Shown here in pieces: positions 8,288-17,095 of a stretch of DNA of 59,592 nucleotides. A program made the position numbers and the translations under genes. The DNA is from Candidatus Hydrogenedens terephthalaticus JGI OTU-1 (GTDB taxonomy: Bacteria; Hydrogenedentota; Hydrogenedentia; Hydrogenedentales; Hydrogenedentaceae), in the NCBI GenBank assembly GCA_000493945.1, contig AWNW01000014.1, positions 1 to 59,592 of the forward strand. The letters are read 5' to 3'. Below the pieces are notes generated by a model that did no database searches, was not told where the DNA came from, and worked only from the letters and a program-made list of their open reading frames with translations. Each line of letters starts with the position of its first letter. The stretch's first letter is position 1.

Positions 8288-9886
8288 TCACCTCATTATT
8301 TTTATGTCTTTAACTTGTTTTATAGGTTCAGAACTATTGATTTGAATGGAATCTATATTCCCTCCATGGACGATACACCAATGTTTATTACTACGATAAT
8401 TAATAGGTCTGTCAATTTGTGCATTCTGTATGTCTTTTAAATATAAAATCTCTGTGTTGTCCGATACGGTTCTCTCCTGCCAATCAGAAAGAACGAAATC
8501 ATGGACATCTTCCACCCAGAGAGCGATACCGGGCGATGCCTTCTCAAAATAATTCGTAGGATTTCCCTGTTCGTCCCAAATAATATCTTTATACTTATGG
8601 GTAGTAACGCGCCAGAATGGTGTTGACGCTTCAAAAGAGATATTTTGTAATTGCACTCCCTTTGCATGTCGTATATAAAAGGCATAACTCGGCAATGCGC
8701 CAAACATCAACGCTTCCGGATAGCGGGCTATCTCTTCAGGGACAGGCTCATTAATAGGACGGAGAGGATTAGAACCCGTAAAAGAACAGAAGACATTTTG
8801 TATAAGCACATTCTCTATTGGGTAGTTCGGAATACCCGCAATAATATTCGGATTACTTGCACGGGTTGCTACGATATTACTTATAGTAACTCCCTTAATA
8901 TTTCCGGGGGAAGTGGCTCCATCTCTCCCTCGATTTCCAAGCCGTATGAATATTGGAGAACGAACCCAGTCTATAACGATACCCATAACAGTAATCCCTT
9001 CAATATGAGAACCGTCTACCGATTCAATTGCTACACCAGAAATACCCGGTTTTTGTGCGGTGATAAGTCCGCGGACAACCGAATTGCTAAATGTAATTCG
9101 CTTAAAATCGGCACCGGATTCCGTGCCTAATTTAAATCCATTACAGCGCGAAGATAAATAGCAATTGGTTACTGTAATATCTGTGCAGGGACGGCGATAA
9201 CCTAAAGAAAAACTACTTTTAGGAACTATGGCGTCATCCACAGTTTCTATACGACAATTAGAGATAAATACAAACTGGCAACAGTCCGGGTCAATTCCAT
9301 CGGCATAGCCATTTAAAATTTGCACCTTATCAATTGTAACCTGCTCACAGCCCAATAGACTGATAGAATAATTAGGGCAATTGCGAATGGTAATCCCTTC
9401 AATACGAATATTTTTACATCGCTTAAAAGCGAGAGCCTTCGGACCACCGCGTTTTGTAAAGTTTGAATTTATTGTTCCAAAACCTGTTATGGAAACATTT
9501 TCAATATCCTCACCCCAGAGTAAAGAATGATGAAAGAAAGAAGTTTCATAGTCTGCATCATTGGGAAAATTTAACTCCTCAAAGGGGTCGTAATCCTCCT
9601 TTTTTTGACTGCCTAAAATCACCGCCCCAGGTTCAAGATAAATATGAAGGTTGCTTCTTAAATGCAAACTTCCCGTTAAATACATACCGGACGGGATAAT
9701 CAGTGTGCAACCTTTTTCTCCTGCTGTATCAATCGCTTTCTGGATAGATTGTGTATCCATTGTATTTGCATTACCTGTTGCACCGAAATCACGAAGGTTT
9801 ATATTCTCACCATGAGACAAAGGACATATCAGAAGAAAAAGTGGAATACAATAAATAAAGATGAAAAAAAGTAATCTATTTTTCAT
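8288..9886 (-). CDS. Secreted glycoside hydrolase family 28-like (polygalacturonase-like) protein
   Basis: The frame is open to 9943, but the ATG at 9886 has a strong AGGAGG upstream and begins a clean signal peptide (MKNRLLFFIFIYCIPLFLLI...), giving 532 residues. It opens with the right-handed beta-helix entry NLRDFGATGNANTMDTQSIQKAID typical of GH28/pectate lyase-like proteins, then NYSISLLGCEQVTI, YADGIDPDCC and VDDAIVPKSS, which occupy the positions of the GH28 catalytic Asp motifs (NTDG, DDxIA). The motif variants and NGFKLGTESG in place of GHG mean pectin may not be the substrate. Single gene, 27 bp upstream of the asparaginase-like gene on the same strand. Confidence 0.85.
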   Translation of the reverse strand: MKNRLLFFIFIYCIPLFLLICPLSHGENINLRDFGATGNANTMDTQSIQKAIDTAGEKGCTLIIPSGMYLTGSLHLRSNLHIYLEPGAVILGSQKKEDYDPFEELNFPNDADYETSFFHHSLLWGEDIENVSITGFGTINSNFTKRGGPKALAFKRCKNIRIEGITIRNCPNYSISLLGCEQVTIDKVQILNGYADGIDPDCCQFVFISNCRIETVDDAIVPKSSFSLGYRRPCTDITVTNCYLSSRCNGFKLGTESGADFKRITFSNSVVRGLITAQKPGISGVAIESVDGSHIEGITVMGIVIDWVRSPIFIRLGNRGRDGATSPGNIKGVTISNIVATRASNPNIIAGIPNYPIENVLIQNVFCSFTGSNPLRPINEPVPEEIARYPEALMFGALPSYAFYIRHAKGVQLQNISFEASTPFWRVTTHKYKDIIWDEQGNPTNYFEKASPGIALWVEDVHDFVLSDWQERTVSDNTEILYLKDIQNAQIDRPINYRSNKHWCIVHGGNIDSIQINSSEPIKQVKDIKIMR

Positions 9887-10015
9887 GATAACCTCCTGAA
9901 TGATTAATGGCTCAATATTATTAGGAACATAAAAAATATACACTTTTTACCAACATTTTCACAAGGGAAATAGTTTTGTGTTATATTATAAATATAATAA
10001 ATACGGGTAATAATT

Positions 10016-10441
10016 ATGGGTAATGAAAATTTTCGTTGGAGATATAGGTTTAATAGTTTTAAAAAAGTCCTTAAAAAATTAGAAGAAGGGATAGAACTTG
10101 CTTCAAAACAACCTTTTTCGGATATCGAAAAATACGGACTAATAAAAGCATTTGAATTTACTCATGAGTTAGCATGGAATTTATTAAAGGACTTTTTAGA
10201 AAGTAAAGGGATACAAAATCTTTTTGGGTCAAAAGATACTATTCGCGAATCTTTTCGGCAGGGACTAATAAAAAAAGGCGATGTGTGGATGGCTATGATA
10301 AAAGACCGAAATCTTACATCGCATATCTATAACGAACAAATTAGCTCGGAAATTGTAAAATCTATCATCAATATATATTTTTTGGAATTAAAAGAACTTC
10401 AAACAACATTTGAACAATTCAAAAATGAAGAAGAATTATGA
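10016..10441 (+). CDS. HEPN-type nucleotidyltransferase substrate-binding protein (HI0074 family)
   Basis: A helical 141-residue protein with LIKAFEFTHELAWNLLKDFLE and the C-terminal block DRNLTSHIYNE that defines the HI0074/nucleotidyltransferase substrate-binding family; RNLTSH is an R-X4-H HEPN motif. Such proteins form two-gene toxin-antitoxin-like modules with a minimal nucleotidyltransferase. The stop overlaps the start of the next gene (ATGA), so the pair is translationally coupled. The toxin role is knowledge of the HEPN/MNT class, not shown here. Confidence 0.88.
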   Translation: MGNENFRWRYRFNSFKKVLKKLEEGIELASKQPFSDIEKYGLIKAFEFTHELAWNLLKDFLESKGIQNLFGSKDTIRESFRQGLIKKGDVWMAMIKDRNLTSHIYNEQISSEIVKSIINIYFLELKELQTTFEQFKNEEEL

Positions 10442-10776
10442 AATACGGGCTTTCTGAAGAAACCATAGAAGAAGTGCATAAAATACTTAAGAACTACCCA
10501 CAAGTGAAACAGGCAATACTCTATGGTTCTCGAGCCCGAGGCGATTACAAAAATGGCTCTGATATTGACCTTACCCTGATTGGTGGAGATGATTTAACAA
10601 GAGATATTTTATACCGTATTATAGATGAATTTGAAGATAGTTACCTCCCCTATACTTTCGGCCTGTCTATCCTACACAAGATAAACGATGAAGATTTCCT
10701 TTATCGTATTAAAAAAGAAGGGGTTGTTTTTTTTGAACGGGAGGAAAATAATGTGTTACATACTTGCGAGGAATAA
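10438..10776 (+). CDS. MNT-type minimal nucleotidyltransferase
   Basis: 112 residues with the classic nucleotidyltransferase signature ILYGSRARGDYKNGSDIDLTLIG (GSxxxG then DxD), the Mg-binding active site. In related HEPN/MNT pairs the MNT protein adenylylates and neutralises the HEPN partner (established for MntA/HepT). It overlaps the HEPN gene by 4 bp, with the HEPN gene first. Confidence 0.9.
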   Translation: MKYGLSEETIEEVHKILKNYPQVKQAILYGSRARGDYKNGSDIDLTLIGGDDLTRDILYRIIDEFEDSYLPYTFGLSILHKINDEDFLYRIKKEGVVFFEREENNVLHTCEE

Positions 10777-10868
10777 TCCCTCTTTGGAGTTTTCTTTGTT
10801 ATTGAATATTGGTTTATAATTACGCCATAATACAAGCATGTTTTTAAGTTAGAAGGGCATACAAAAAA

Positions 10869-11162
10869 ATGTTTGTTGTTTTCGTGTATGTGCATGTTAA
10901 ACCCGAATTCGTAGAAGCGTTTCGGATAGAATCAGAACACAACGCCCGAGAAAGTCGAAAAGAAGCGGGTGTTGTTCGTTTTGATATACTTCAACAAATG
11001 GACGACCCGACACGCTTCGTTTTGTATGAAGCCTATAAAGATGAAGATGGAGCAAGAGCACACAAAGAAACAGCACATTATGCAAAATGGCGTGATGCAG
11101 TTGCACCGATGATGGCGGAACCGCGATATAGTGTAAAATATAACTTCTGTTTGGAGATATAA
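10869..11162 (+). CDS. Antibiotic biosynthesis monooxygenase (ABM) domain protein
   Basis: 97 residues, a single dimeric alpha+beta barrel ABM domain: VFVYVHVKPEFVEAFRIESEHNARESRKEAGVVRFDILQ, then FVLYEAYKDEDGARAHKETAHYAKW. Relatives include LsrG and quinol monooxygenases (YgiN); LsrG-like members are similar in length. Cofactor-free oxygenase or isomerase chemistry is possible but unproven. AGAAGGG precedes the ATG. No obvious partner gene. Confidence 0.82.
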   Translation: MFVVFVYVHVKPEFVEAFRIESEHNARESRKEAGVVRFDILQQMDDPTRFVLYEAYKDEDGARAHKETAHYAKWRDAVAPMMAEPRYSVKYNFCLEI

Positions 11163-11197
11163 AGAAAAAATTTTACCTTTTTGGAGGAACTTTAAAG

Positions 11198-11698
11198 ATG
11201 ATAAAGAAATATAAATTGATGAACAGTGTATTAATGGTTTTACTGTCCGTTATCCTTATCTCAGGTTGTGCCCGCACATTAAAAGATACCAGTGGATTTG
11301 CGGAGGAAAAGGTCTTTACTGTTAAGGCTCCTTTTGATAAGACATGGCAGGCAACAAAAGAAACCTTGCGAGAACTAAAACTGGAAATATACACCCGTGA
11401 TAAACGAGGCGTTTTCGTTGCTTATGACCAGCCCAAGAGAGAATGGATGCAATTGAGACGGGTGAAATATGAAATTCAGTTAGGCTCTGTAAATTCTGAA
11501 GAGACACGAGTTCTTGTCTCTGCCATAAAGCAAATATATGGCGTTACCTTACTTACCAGTCCTGACTGGCATGACCGCAAAATAAAGGGGAAGACCAAGT
11601 CTGATGATATTATTGCAAAAATAGTAGAAAAAACCGGAGGAAAAATCGAAGCAACCAGTACGGAAGTCCAAATTCAAGAATCAAAATCTGAAAAATAG
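11198..11698 (+). CDS. Putative lipoprotein, unknown function
   Basis: 166 residues with a lipoprotein signal (VLLSVILISGC, lipobox SGC) and a mature part of about 140 residues: FTVKAPFDKTWQATKETLRELKLEI followed by beta-strand-rich sequence with TRVLVSAIKQIYG. The pattern resembles the helix-grip domains of BamC/NlpB-like or DUF3568 lipoproteins, but I do not recognise the family firmly. Start chosen by GGAGG about 10 bases upstream; an in-frame ATG at residue 8 is also possible. Confidence 0.7.
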   Translation: MIKKYKLMNSVLMVLLSVILISGCARTLKDTSGFAEEKVFTVKAPFDKTWQATKETLRELKLEIYTRDKRGVFVAYDQPKREWMQLRRVKYEIQLGSVNSEETRVLVSAIKQIYGVTLLTSPDWHDRKIKGKTKSDDIIAKIVEKTGGKIEATSTEVQIQESKSEK

Positions 11699-11702
11699 TC
11701 TG

Positions 11703-12230
11703 AACAACTATAGTACATAGGTAACACATAGCTTTAGTGTCCTCACAATACTACGAAGAACAGGAAAAATATAAATGAAGAATAAAAGGGAATATCTTCC
11801 AACTCGATATACGCTACTTTTCCTCTTTGTAGACCGGATTTATTAGTAAAAAAATTATAACTACGAATTACATGAATAGATATGAATAAAAATGAATGAA
11901 AAAATTGTTTATTATTCCTGACATGTAAATTCTGCTAAGTTGAGTTTTCTATGTGGCTGAAGCGTCCTCGCTTCTGGTATTTTTAGGTAGTTAAATCTTT
12001 TTACCACAAAGAACACAGAGACTTTGCACAGAGTTCACGATGTAGAGGTAAAACATGTTTCGCCTTCCTCATGTCCTTTGTGTCTTCCGTGGCTAATTTT
12101 TTCATTATAAAGAACATAGAGATCATATACAAAGTGTACAAAGAGGAAAGAACCAGAAACCAGGAGGCTTCTGCTACAATTTTTATTTCTCTTATAGTCC
12201 TATAATGGCACGAAATATCATGCCCTTATG
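11703..12230 (+). repeat. Composite intergenic repeat, inverted partner of 44600-45178
   Basis: The whole 11699-12305 gap carries no gene. Read forward, it aligns along its length with the reverse complement of 44600-45178. Shared stretches are TACGAAGAA, ATACGCTACTTTTC, ATTCTGACATGTAAATTC-like sequence, GCTGAAGCGTCCTCGCTTCTGG (11956-11977), ATTTTTAGGTAGTTAAATCT, ACCACAAAG...CACAGAG, a decayed AAACATGTTTCGCC palindrome near 12042-12069, and AGGAAAGAACCAGAA. Both copies carry different small indels, so both are old. No transposase is encoded. 12231-12305 shows nothing recognisable. Confidence 0.8.
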
Positions 12231-12305
12231 ATTGGGAAGAAGGTAGAAATTTGTTCCCTATGTCCTATATTACTTCAAATAATATTTAATCAGAAGGTTT
12301 TTTGA

Positions 12306-13421
12306 CTATCTGTTTGAGAAGGAGAAGACGAGTTTGATGATTTCTTCAGCGATGGTTTCGGAGGCAAGGGGGCGGGCTAATTTTTTTGCAGAGGTGGACA
12401 TGTTATCAAGCCGAATGGGGTCGGCTAAGATTTTACGGATACGCGGGAGTAGTGTATCTGCGGAACAATCTTTATCAAGTAAAACTTCTGCGGCTCCAGT
12501 ATTCTCAAGGGAACGGGCGTTGTATTCCTGATGGTTGTCTGTGGCAAAAGGGAAAGGTATCAGGATGGAGGGTTTGCCCAATACGGTAATTTCTGCTAAT
12601 GTGGAAGCGCCGGAACGAGCCACTAGTAAATCTGATGCAGACATCAGGTCTGCCATATCCTCATAAAAAGGATAAATTTTTAACGAAACTTTGGATTGCG
12701 AAGCAAGGTTTTTATATTTCTCATAATCGTTATGTCCGGTTATCCAGATAATTTGAAACTCGTCCGACTCTAATTTGCTTAACATATCGGAAATAGCAAG
12801 ATTGATTGTATGTGCTCCCTGACTTCCTCCCATTACAAGGATAGTTTTTCGTTCAGGATTCAAACCTAATCGGGCACAGACTTCTTCTTTGGGTGGTGGA
12901 GATAGAAATGCATGTCTTACAGGGTTCCCTGTAATTAAAAATTTCTCAGAAGGATAAATCTCTGCGGGTAGATTTTCTACCAGTGGGAAACTTAAAAATA
13001 CTTTTTGTGCTTTTTTTGCAAGGATTCGATTTGCCATACCTAAACGGGAATTTTGTTCGTGCAGAACTGTGGGTATGTTTAGCATTTGTGCAGACCAAAG
13101 AATTGGGAAGGAAACATATCCGCCGACACCGATTACAATCTGAGGCTGAAAACGAAGTAATATCTGGAAGGAACGGACTATTGAGAAGGCTAATAATGAG
13201 GCGGTTATTCCCTGTGAAATACTCATTTTCCGAGGCCAGCCACGAATAGGAACACTTCGAAATGGAATTCCTCTTTGCTGACATATTTTTTCTTCCAGAT
13301 TTCCTTTTTTTCCTACCCATTGCACCAGCAAGAGATGGTCGCGCCGTTGCAATTCTTCCAATATGGAAAGGGCAGGGAAAATATGCCCACCCGTGCCACC
13401 ACCTGTAATGATAACTTTCAT
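12306..13421 (-). CDS. murG: UDP-GlcNAc:lipid I N-acetylglucosaminyltransferase MurG
   Basis: MurG adds GlcNAc to undecaprenyl-PP-MurNAc-pentapeptide to make lipid II at the inner membrane face. The 371-residue protein has the N-terminal G-loop TGGGTGGHIFPALS, the lipid-binding region VGVGGYVSFP with VLHEQNSRLGMANR, GNPVR, the second G-loop ILVMGGSQGAHTIN, and the UDP-GlcNAc site SGASTLAEITVLGKPSILIPFPFATDNHQ. Length is normal. It lies alone, without other dcw-cluster genes in the window, next to a DUF2961 gene. The 13422-13485 spacer has no feature. Confidence 0.96.
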   Translation of the reverse strand: MKVIITGGGTGGHIFPALSILEELQRRDHLLLVQWVGKKGNLEEKICQQRGIPFRSVPIRGWPRKMSISQGITASLLAFSIVRSFQILLRFQPQIVIGVGGYVSFPILWSAQMLNIPTVLHEQNSRLGMANRILAKKAQKVFLSFPLVENLPAEIYPSEKFLITGNPVRHAFLSPPPKEEVCARLGLNPERKTILVMGGSQGAHTINLAISDMLSKLESDEFQIIWITGHNDYEKYKNLASQSKVSLKIYPFYEDMADLMSASDLLVARSGASTLAEITVLGKPSILIPFPFATDNHQEYNARSLENTGAAEVLLDKDCSADTLLPRIRKILADPIRLDNMSTSAKKLARPLASETIAEEIIKLVFSFSNR

Positions 13422-13485
13422 ACAAAACCTCTGAAAAATGTGTGTTTTATAAAACTATTTTTAGTTAGATATTCGATATGTTTGT

Positions 13486-15051
13486 TTATTGTTCTGTCTT
13501 CTTTTCCTGTGGGAAGGCATTCGGGTCTAACTGTTTCAGGACGCTACGATAGCCTTCCATATCTTCAAGACGCAGAAGCATAATATTTACAATCCCAAAG
13601 CCATAGGTTTTAGGTGCCATCGTTCGGGTATATTTCGGGGTTTGTTCTACCCCTTCAAAGCGAAGGGTATGTATACCTTCAGAAAGTTCATGAATGTCTA
13701 AATATAAAGGAGCAATGTCGAAACCCGGAGCAGAGAAATCAATAGGTGCTCCGAAAGGTTTGCCATCCATATAAGGTTGAAATACACCACTTAACAATGA
13801 AAAAATCATATAAGAATCTATCCGATAAGTGCCTTTTTGCTGAATCTCAAAGTCAAATTCGATACTTGCTTTTGGAGTTAGAGGTACATAGAGTAGATAA
13901 TATTCGGTAGGAACTGTCAAAATAGCAGGGTCGGCACGATAAACAAGGCTATCAAATTTGAGTGCCTTATATGGTGGAACTCGTTTATCTGCTGGGGGTA
14001 ACGGTTCGTCCCATGTTGTAGGCGTTGTTTGATACCAGAAGGCTACCGAACTAACCCAATCCTGCCGTTCTTTGAAACCTGCAAGGTCCATCTTTGTGAC
14101 GGGGGCTTTTTCATTCATGATACTGCCTTTGTGTTCGATAACAACCTTCAAACTTTTTTCAAAATGCACCGGGTCAGGAATATGCCAGCGATAGATACTT
14201 ACACGGTCTCCGGCAAAAACCCCTTCGTATATCGGGACACCATAGTAAGGAGCATAAAATTCACGGAAACCCCATGCATCGTTAAAATAATCTTCTGTCC
14301 CTGTTCCTTTTAACTGGGGCATTTCTGCTCCGTCAATATAGAAAAAGTCGTCTCCTTCGCCAAACCAACCTGTTTCCATTTGTAAGGCGGAGTAGACCGT
14401 TCCTACATAATGCCCTTTTCCCTGTGTTTCAAGGAGGGTATAATTACCGGGTTTGGCGGGATATTCCTGGCGATAACGAGCGTGGAAATAAGGCGTATCC
14501 GGGGTCCATTCGTTGAGTTTTTTCCAGTCTATATAATAGTAAAAAGAATCCACACGAACATCGGATTCATTTGTAACTGTTACCTTAACATGTTTCTGGA
14601 AAGGCATAGGCCAGAAACAGGCACGAGCACGACCTCGCGATGTATTAACCACAACCTGGGATATGAATTCCTTATGTCCTGCCAGTCCTAACCCGAAGAA
14701 ATCACCGATAGGTGCTTCTACACTGGGTTTTTCCAGACCATCGTAATAAATTCTTAAAACAATACTGCGCGGATAAAATAAATTTCCCGTAGCGATGGTG
14801 TTCCAGAAATGGGTAATCATTCCGGGACCATCTTCATCCATTAAAACCAAAGTCTGATTCGGTTCAATGGGACGGGCGTCCCCATTCTTCTCGATATCCT
14901 CAGCAGAACTGCTGTTTCGCATGCTTTGTCCTGCAAGTGGTTTAAGGAGACTTTCAAACGAAAAATCTCCAAAGGTATTATTCCCTACAAACAGAATGGC
15001 GATGACAAAAGAGAATAATAAGAAAAGATGAGCATTTTTGTTAGGTTTCAT
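13486..15051 (-). CDS. Secreted DUF2961 family protein (second copy)
   Basis: 521 residues with an N-terminal signal peptide (KNAHLFLLFSFVIAILFVG). Family blocks are GPGMITHFWNTI, SVEAPIGDFFGLGLAGHKEF, FFYIDGAEMPQLKGTGTEDYFNDAWGF and YRWHIPDPVHFEKSLKVVIEHKG. It is a paralogue of the 1773-3263 product, with the same order of motifs but clearly diverged sequence. The C-terminal part (IEFDFEIQQKGTYRID..., GIHTLRFEG) looks like an extra beta-sandwich. Probably acts on polysaccharide outside the cytoplasm. Transcribed with murG, 64 bp upstream of it. Confidence 0.85.
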   Translation of the reverse strand: MKPNKNAHLFLLFSFVIAILFVGNNTFGDFSFESLLKPLAGQSMRNSSSAEDIEKNGDARPIEPNQTLVLMDEDGPGMITHFWNTIATGNLFYPRSIVLRIYYDGLEKPSVEAPIGDFFGLGLAGHKEFISQVVVNTSRGRARACFWPMPFQKHVKVTVTNESDVRVDSFYYYIDWKKLNEWTPDTPYFHARYRQEYPAKPGNYTLLETQGKGHYVGTVYSALQMETGWFGEGDDFFYIDGAEMPQLKGTGTEDYFNDAWGFREFYAPYYGVPIYEGVFAGDRVSIYRWHIPDPVHFEKSLKVVIEHKGSIMNEKAPVTKMDLAGFKERQDWVSSVAFWYQTTPTTWDEPLPPADKRVPPYKALKFDSLVYRADPAILTVPTEYYLLYVPLTPKASIEFDFEIQQKGTYRIDSYMIFSLLSGVFQPYMDGKPFGAPIDFSAPGFDIAPLYLDIHELSEGIHTLRFEGVEQTPKYTRTMAPKTYGFGIVNIMLLRLEDMEGYRSVLKQLDPNAFPQEKKTEQ

Positions 15052-15091
15052 AATCTACCCTTTACCTTTAAGTTCAATTTTATTTATCTGT

Positions 15092-16909
15092 TTATTTTAG
15101 CAAAAGTTCCTTGAGTTGAGATACTCTTTCACCCAGATGATTCATAGCAGTCTGTATTGGTTGTGGAGTGGATAAATCAACACCTGCGGATTTGAGTTGT
15201 TCCAGCGGATATTTGGACCCGCCCATGCTCAAAAATTCCAGATAATCCTTTTGTGTTTCTTTGTCCCCTTCAATTAATTTTTTTGCAATAGCAATAGCGG
15301 AGGAAATGCCTGTGGCATATTTATAAACATAAAAAGCATGGTAAAAATGAGGTATGCGTAAACATTCCAGTTCTAATTGCGGGTCAATTGTTAAAGCACC
15401 TCCAAAATAAATGTTTAGTAGATTTCGGTATTCACTGCGTAATACATCCAGAGTTAAGGGCTGTCCGTGTTCTGCAAGGGTATGGATTTTTAATTCAAAT
15501 TCTGCAAACATGGTTTGGCGGATTAATGTGGTTCGTATTTCATCAATTTCACGACATATCAAACGGATACGGTCTTCTTTGGAAGGTAACTTTTGCAGGT
15601 AGTAATGAACAAGGAGTTGCTCGTTAACTGTGGAAGCCACTTCTGCTACAAAAATGGTGTAATGACTATAATGGAATGGTTGTTTCTTATCGCTAAAATA
15701 ACTATGCATAGAATGCCCTGCCTCATGGGCTAATGTGAACACTGAATCCTCCAACTCATCTTTATAATTCATCAGGATATACGGTGGGCAACGATAACAT
15801 CCCCAGGAAAATGCTCCACTCCGTTTCCCTTTATTTTCATATCGGTCTACCCAGCGTTTTTTTAGTAGCCCTTCTTCCAGCGTTTGCGTATATTCTTTAC
15901 CTAAGGGGGCTAAAGCAGATGAAATATCCTTGACGGCTTCTTCATATTTTCGTCTCCTCTGTTTCGTGTCAATAAGGGGAACAAGCAGGTCATAGGCATG
16001 GATATTCTTTATTCCCAGCACTTGTTTTCTCAATTGGAGATATTCAACCAGAGGGGTAATGTTCTCTTTCACCGCATTTAGCAGGTTATGATATACCGAA
16101 GACGGGATATTTTCCTCGAAAAGAGCACTTTCCAAAACCGAATTGTATTTCCTTGCCCGTGCATGAAAAACATCTTCCAGAACAGATGCAGATAAAGAAG
16201 CGGACATTGTATTTGCATGCTCTTCATACGCTTTATAATATTGGAAAAACGCCTTTTTGCGTAGGTTCCTATCTCTATTTTCTAAAAAGACACGAAAATT
16301 TCCATGGGTCAATTCCACTTTATTCCCCTTGTCATCGGTAATGGTGCCAAATTTCAAATCTGCATCATTCAACTGCTCAAATATCTTTCCGGCTCCTCCT
16401 GCACTTTCCGTATGTAATGCAAGTAGATACTCTTCTTTCTCTGAAAGAACATGAGGTTTAAACCTCCTCAAATTTTCCAATGAAAAGCGATATTTTTTCA
16501 ATTCTTTGCTTGATAAAAACTCCTGAAATTTTTTATCAGGTATGGATTGAATTTCCGGTGCAATAAAACTAACCGCCTGAGCCAATAGCATGCTTAGATA
16601 TTGAACCCGTCCCGCAAGGGCTAAAAACTTTGTATTGGTTATATCTTCACATACTCTTAAGTTTGCATATACACTTAATTTTTCCAGTGTCTGTCCCGTT
16701 TTACTTTCAAGTTCAAGACATGAACAGAGAATTTCAGGAGACTGTGCAAGTTTCTTACGGAATTGAGAAAATTTAGGTATCTCCTTCTCTAAATTTTGAT
16801 AAGCCTTTTCCCATGTTTCATCATCAGGAAAAACCGGAGATAAATCCCAGGTAAACTCTACAGGAACATCGGAACGAACAGGAAGTTTTTTTATTTTTGA
16901 AGTGGACAT
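15092..16909 (-). CDS. pepF: Oligoendopeptidase F (M3B family)
   Basis: 605 residues, the usual PepF length. The zinc site is VFTLAHEAGHSMHSYFS (HEXXH), with the downstream Glu in FVAEVASTVNE as third ligand, both diagnostic for M3. The N-terminal helical domain (TWDLSPVFPDDETWEKAY) is the PepF type. The enzyme degrades short peptides in the cytoplasm. 16910-17095 upstream is AT-rich without a gene. Confidence 0.95.
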   Translation of the reverse strand: MSTSKIKKLPVRSDVPVEFTWDLSPVFPDDETWEKAYQNLEKEIPKFSQFRKKLAQSPEILCSCLELESKTGQTLEKLSVYANLRVCEDITNTKFLALAGRVQYLSMLLAQAVSFIAPEIQSIPDKKFQEFLSSKELKKYRFSLENLRRFKPHVLSEKEEYLLALHTESAGGAGKIFEQLNDADLKFGTITDDKGNKVELTHGNFRVFLENRDRNLRKKAFFQYYKAYEEHANTMSASLSASVLEDVFHARARKYNSVLESALFEENIPSSVYHNLLNAVKENITPLVEYLQLRKQVLGIKNIHAYDLLVPLIDTKQRRRKYEEAVKDISSALAPLGKEYTQTLEEGLLKKRWVDRYENKGKRSGAFSWGCYRCPPYILMNYKDELEDSVFTLAHEAGHSMHSYFSDKKQPFHYSHYTIFVAEVASTVNEQLLVHYYLQKLPSKEDRIRLICREIDEIRTTLIRQTMFAEFELKIHTLAEHGQPLTLDVLRSEYRNLLNIYFGGALTIDPQLELECLRIPHFYHAFYVYKYATGISSAIAIAKKLIEGDKETQKDYLEFLSMGGSKYPLEQLKSAGVDLSTPQPIQTAMNHLGERVSQLKELLLK

Positions 16910-17095
16910 AAAGTATCTCCTTTAAAATCGAGATGCATTATAGTTAGGCAAGAAAATAATGAATGTATATGATAGGGTATGCAAGGAATAAAAAACAAAA
17001 GAAGTTATCGAATAACTGAGAAAACTCTTCTGTAATGGGGCTAACAGACCAGATGAAACAACAGGGTCGGATAGACAGAAAAAACTTTATAATAT

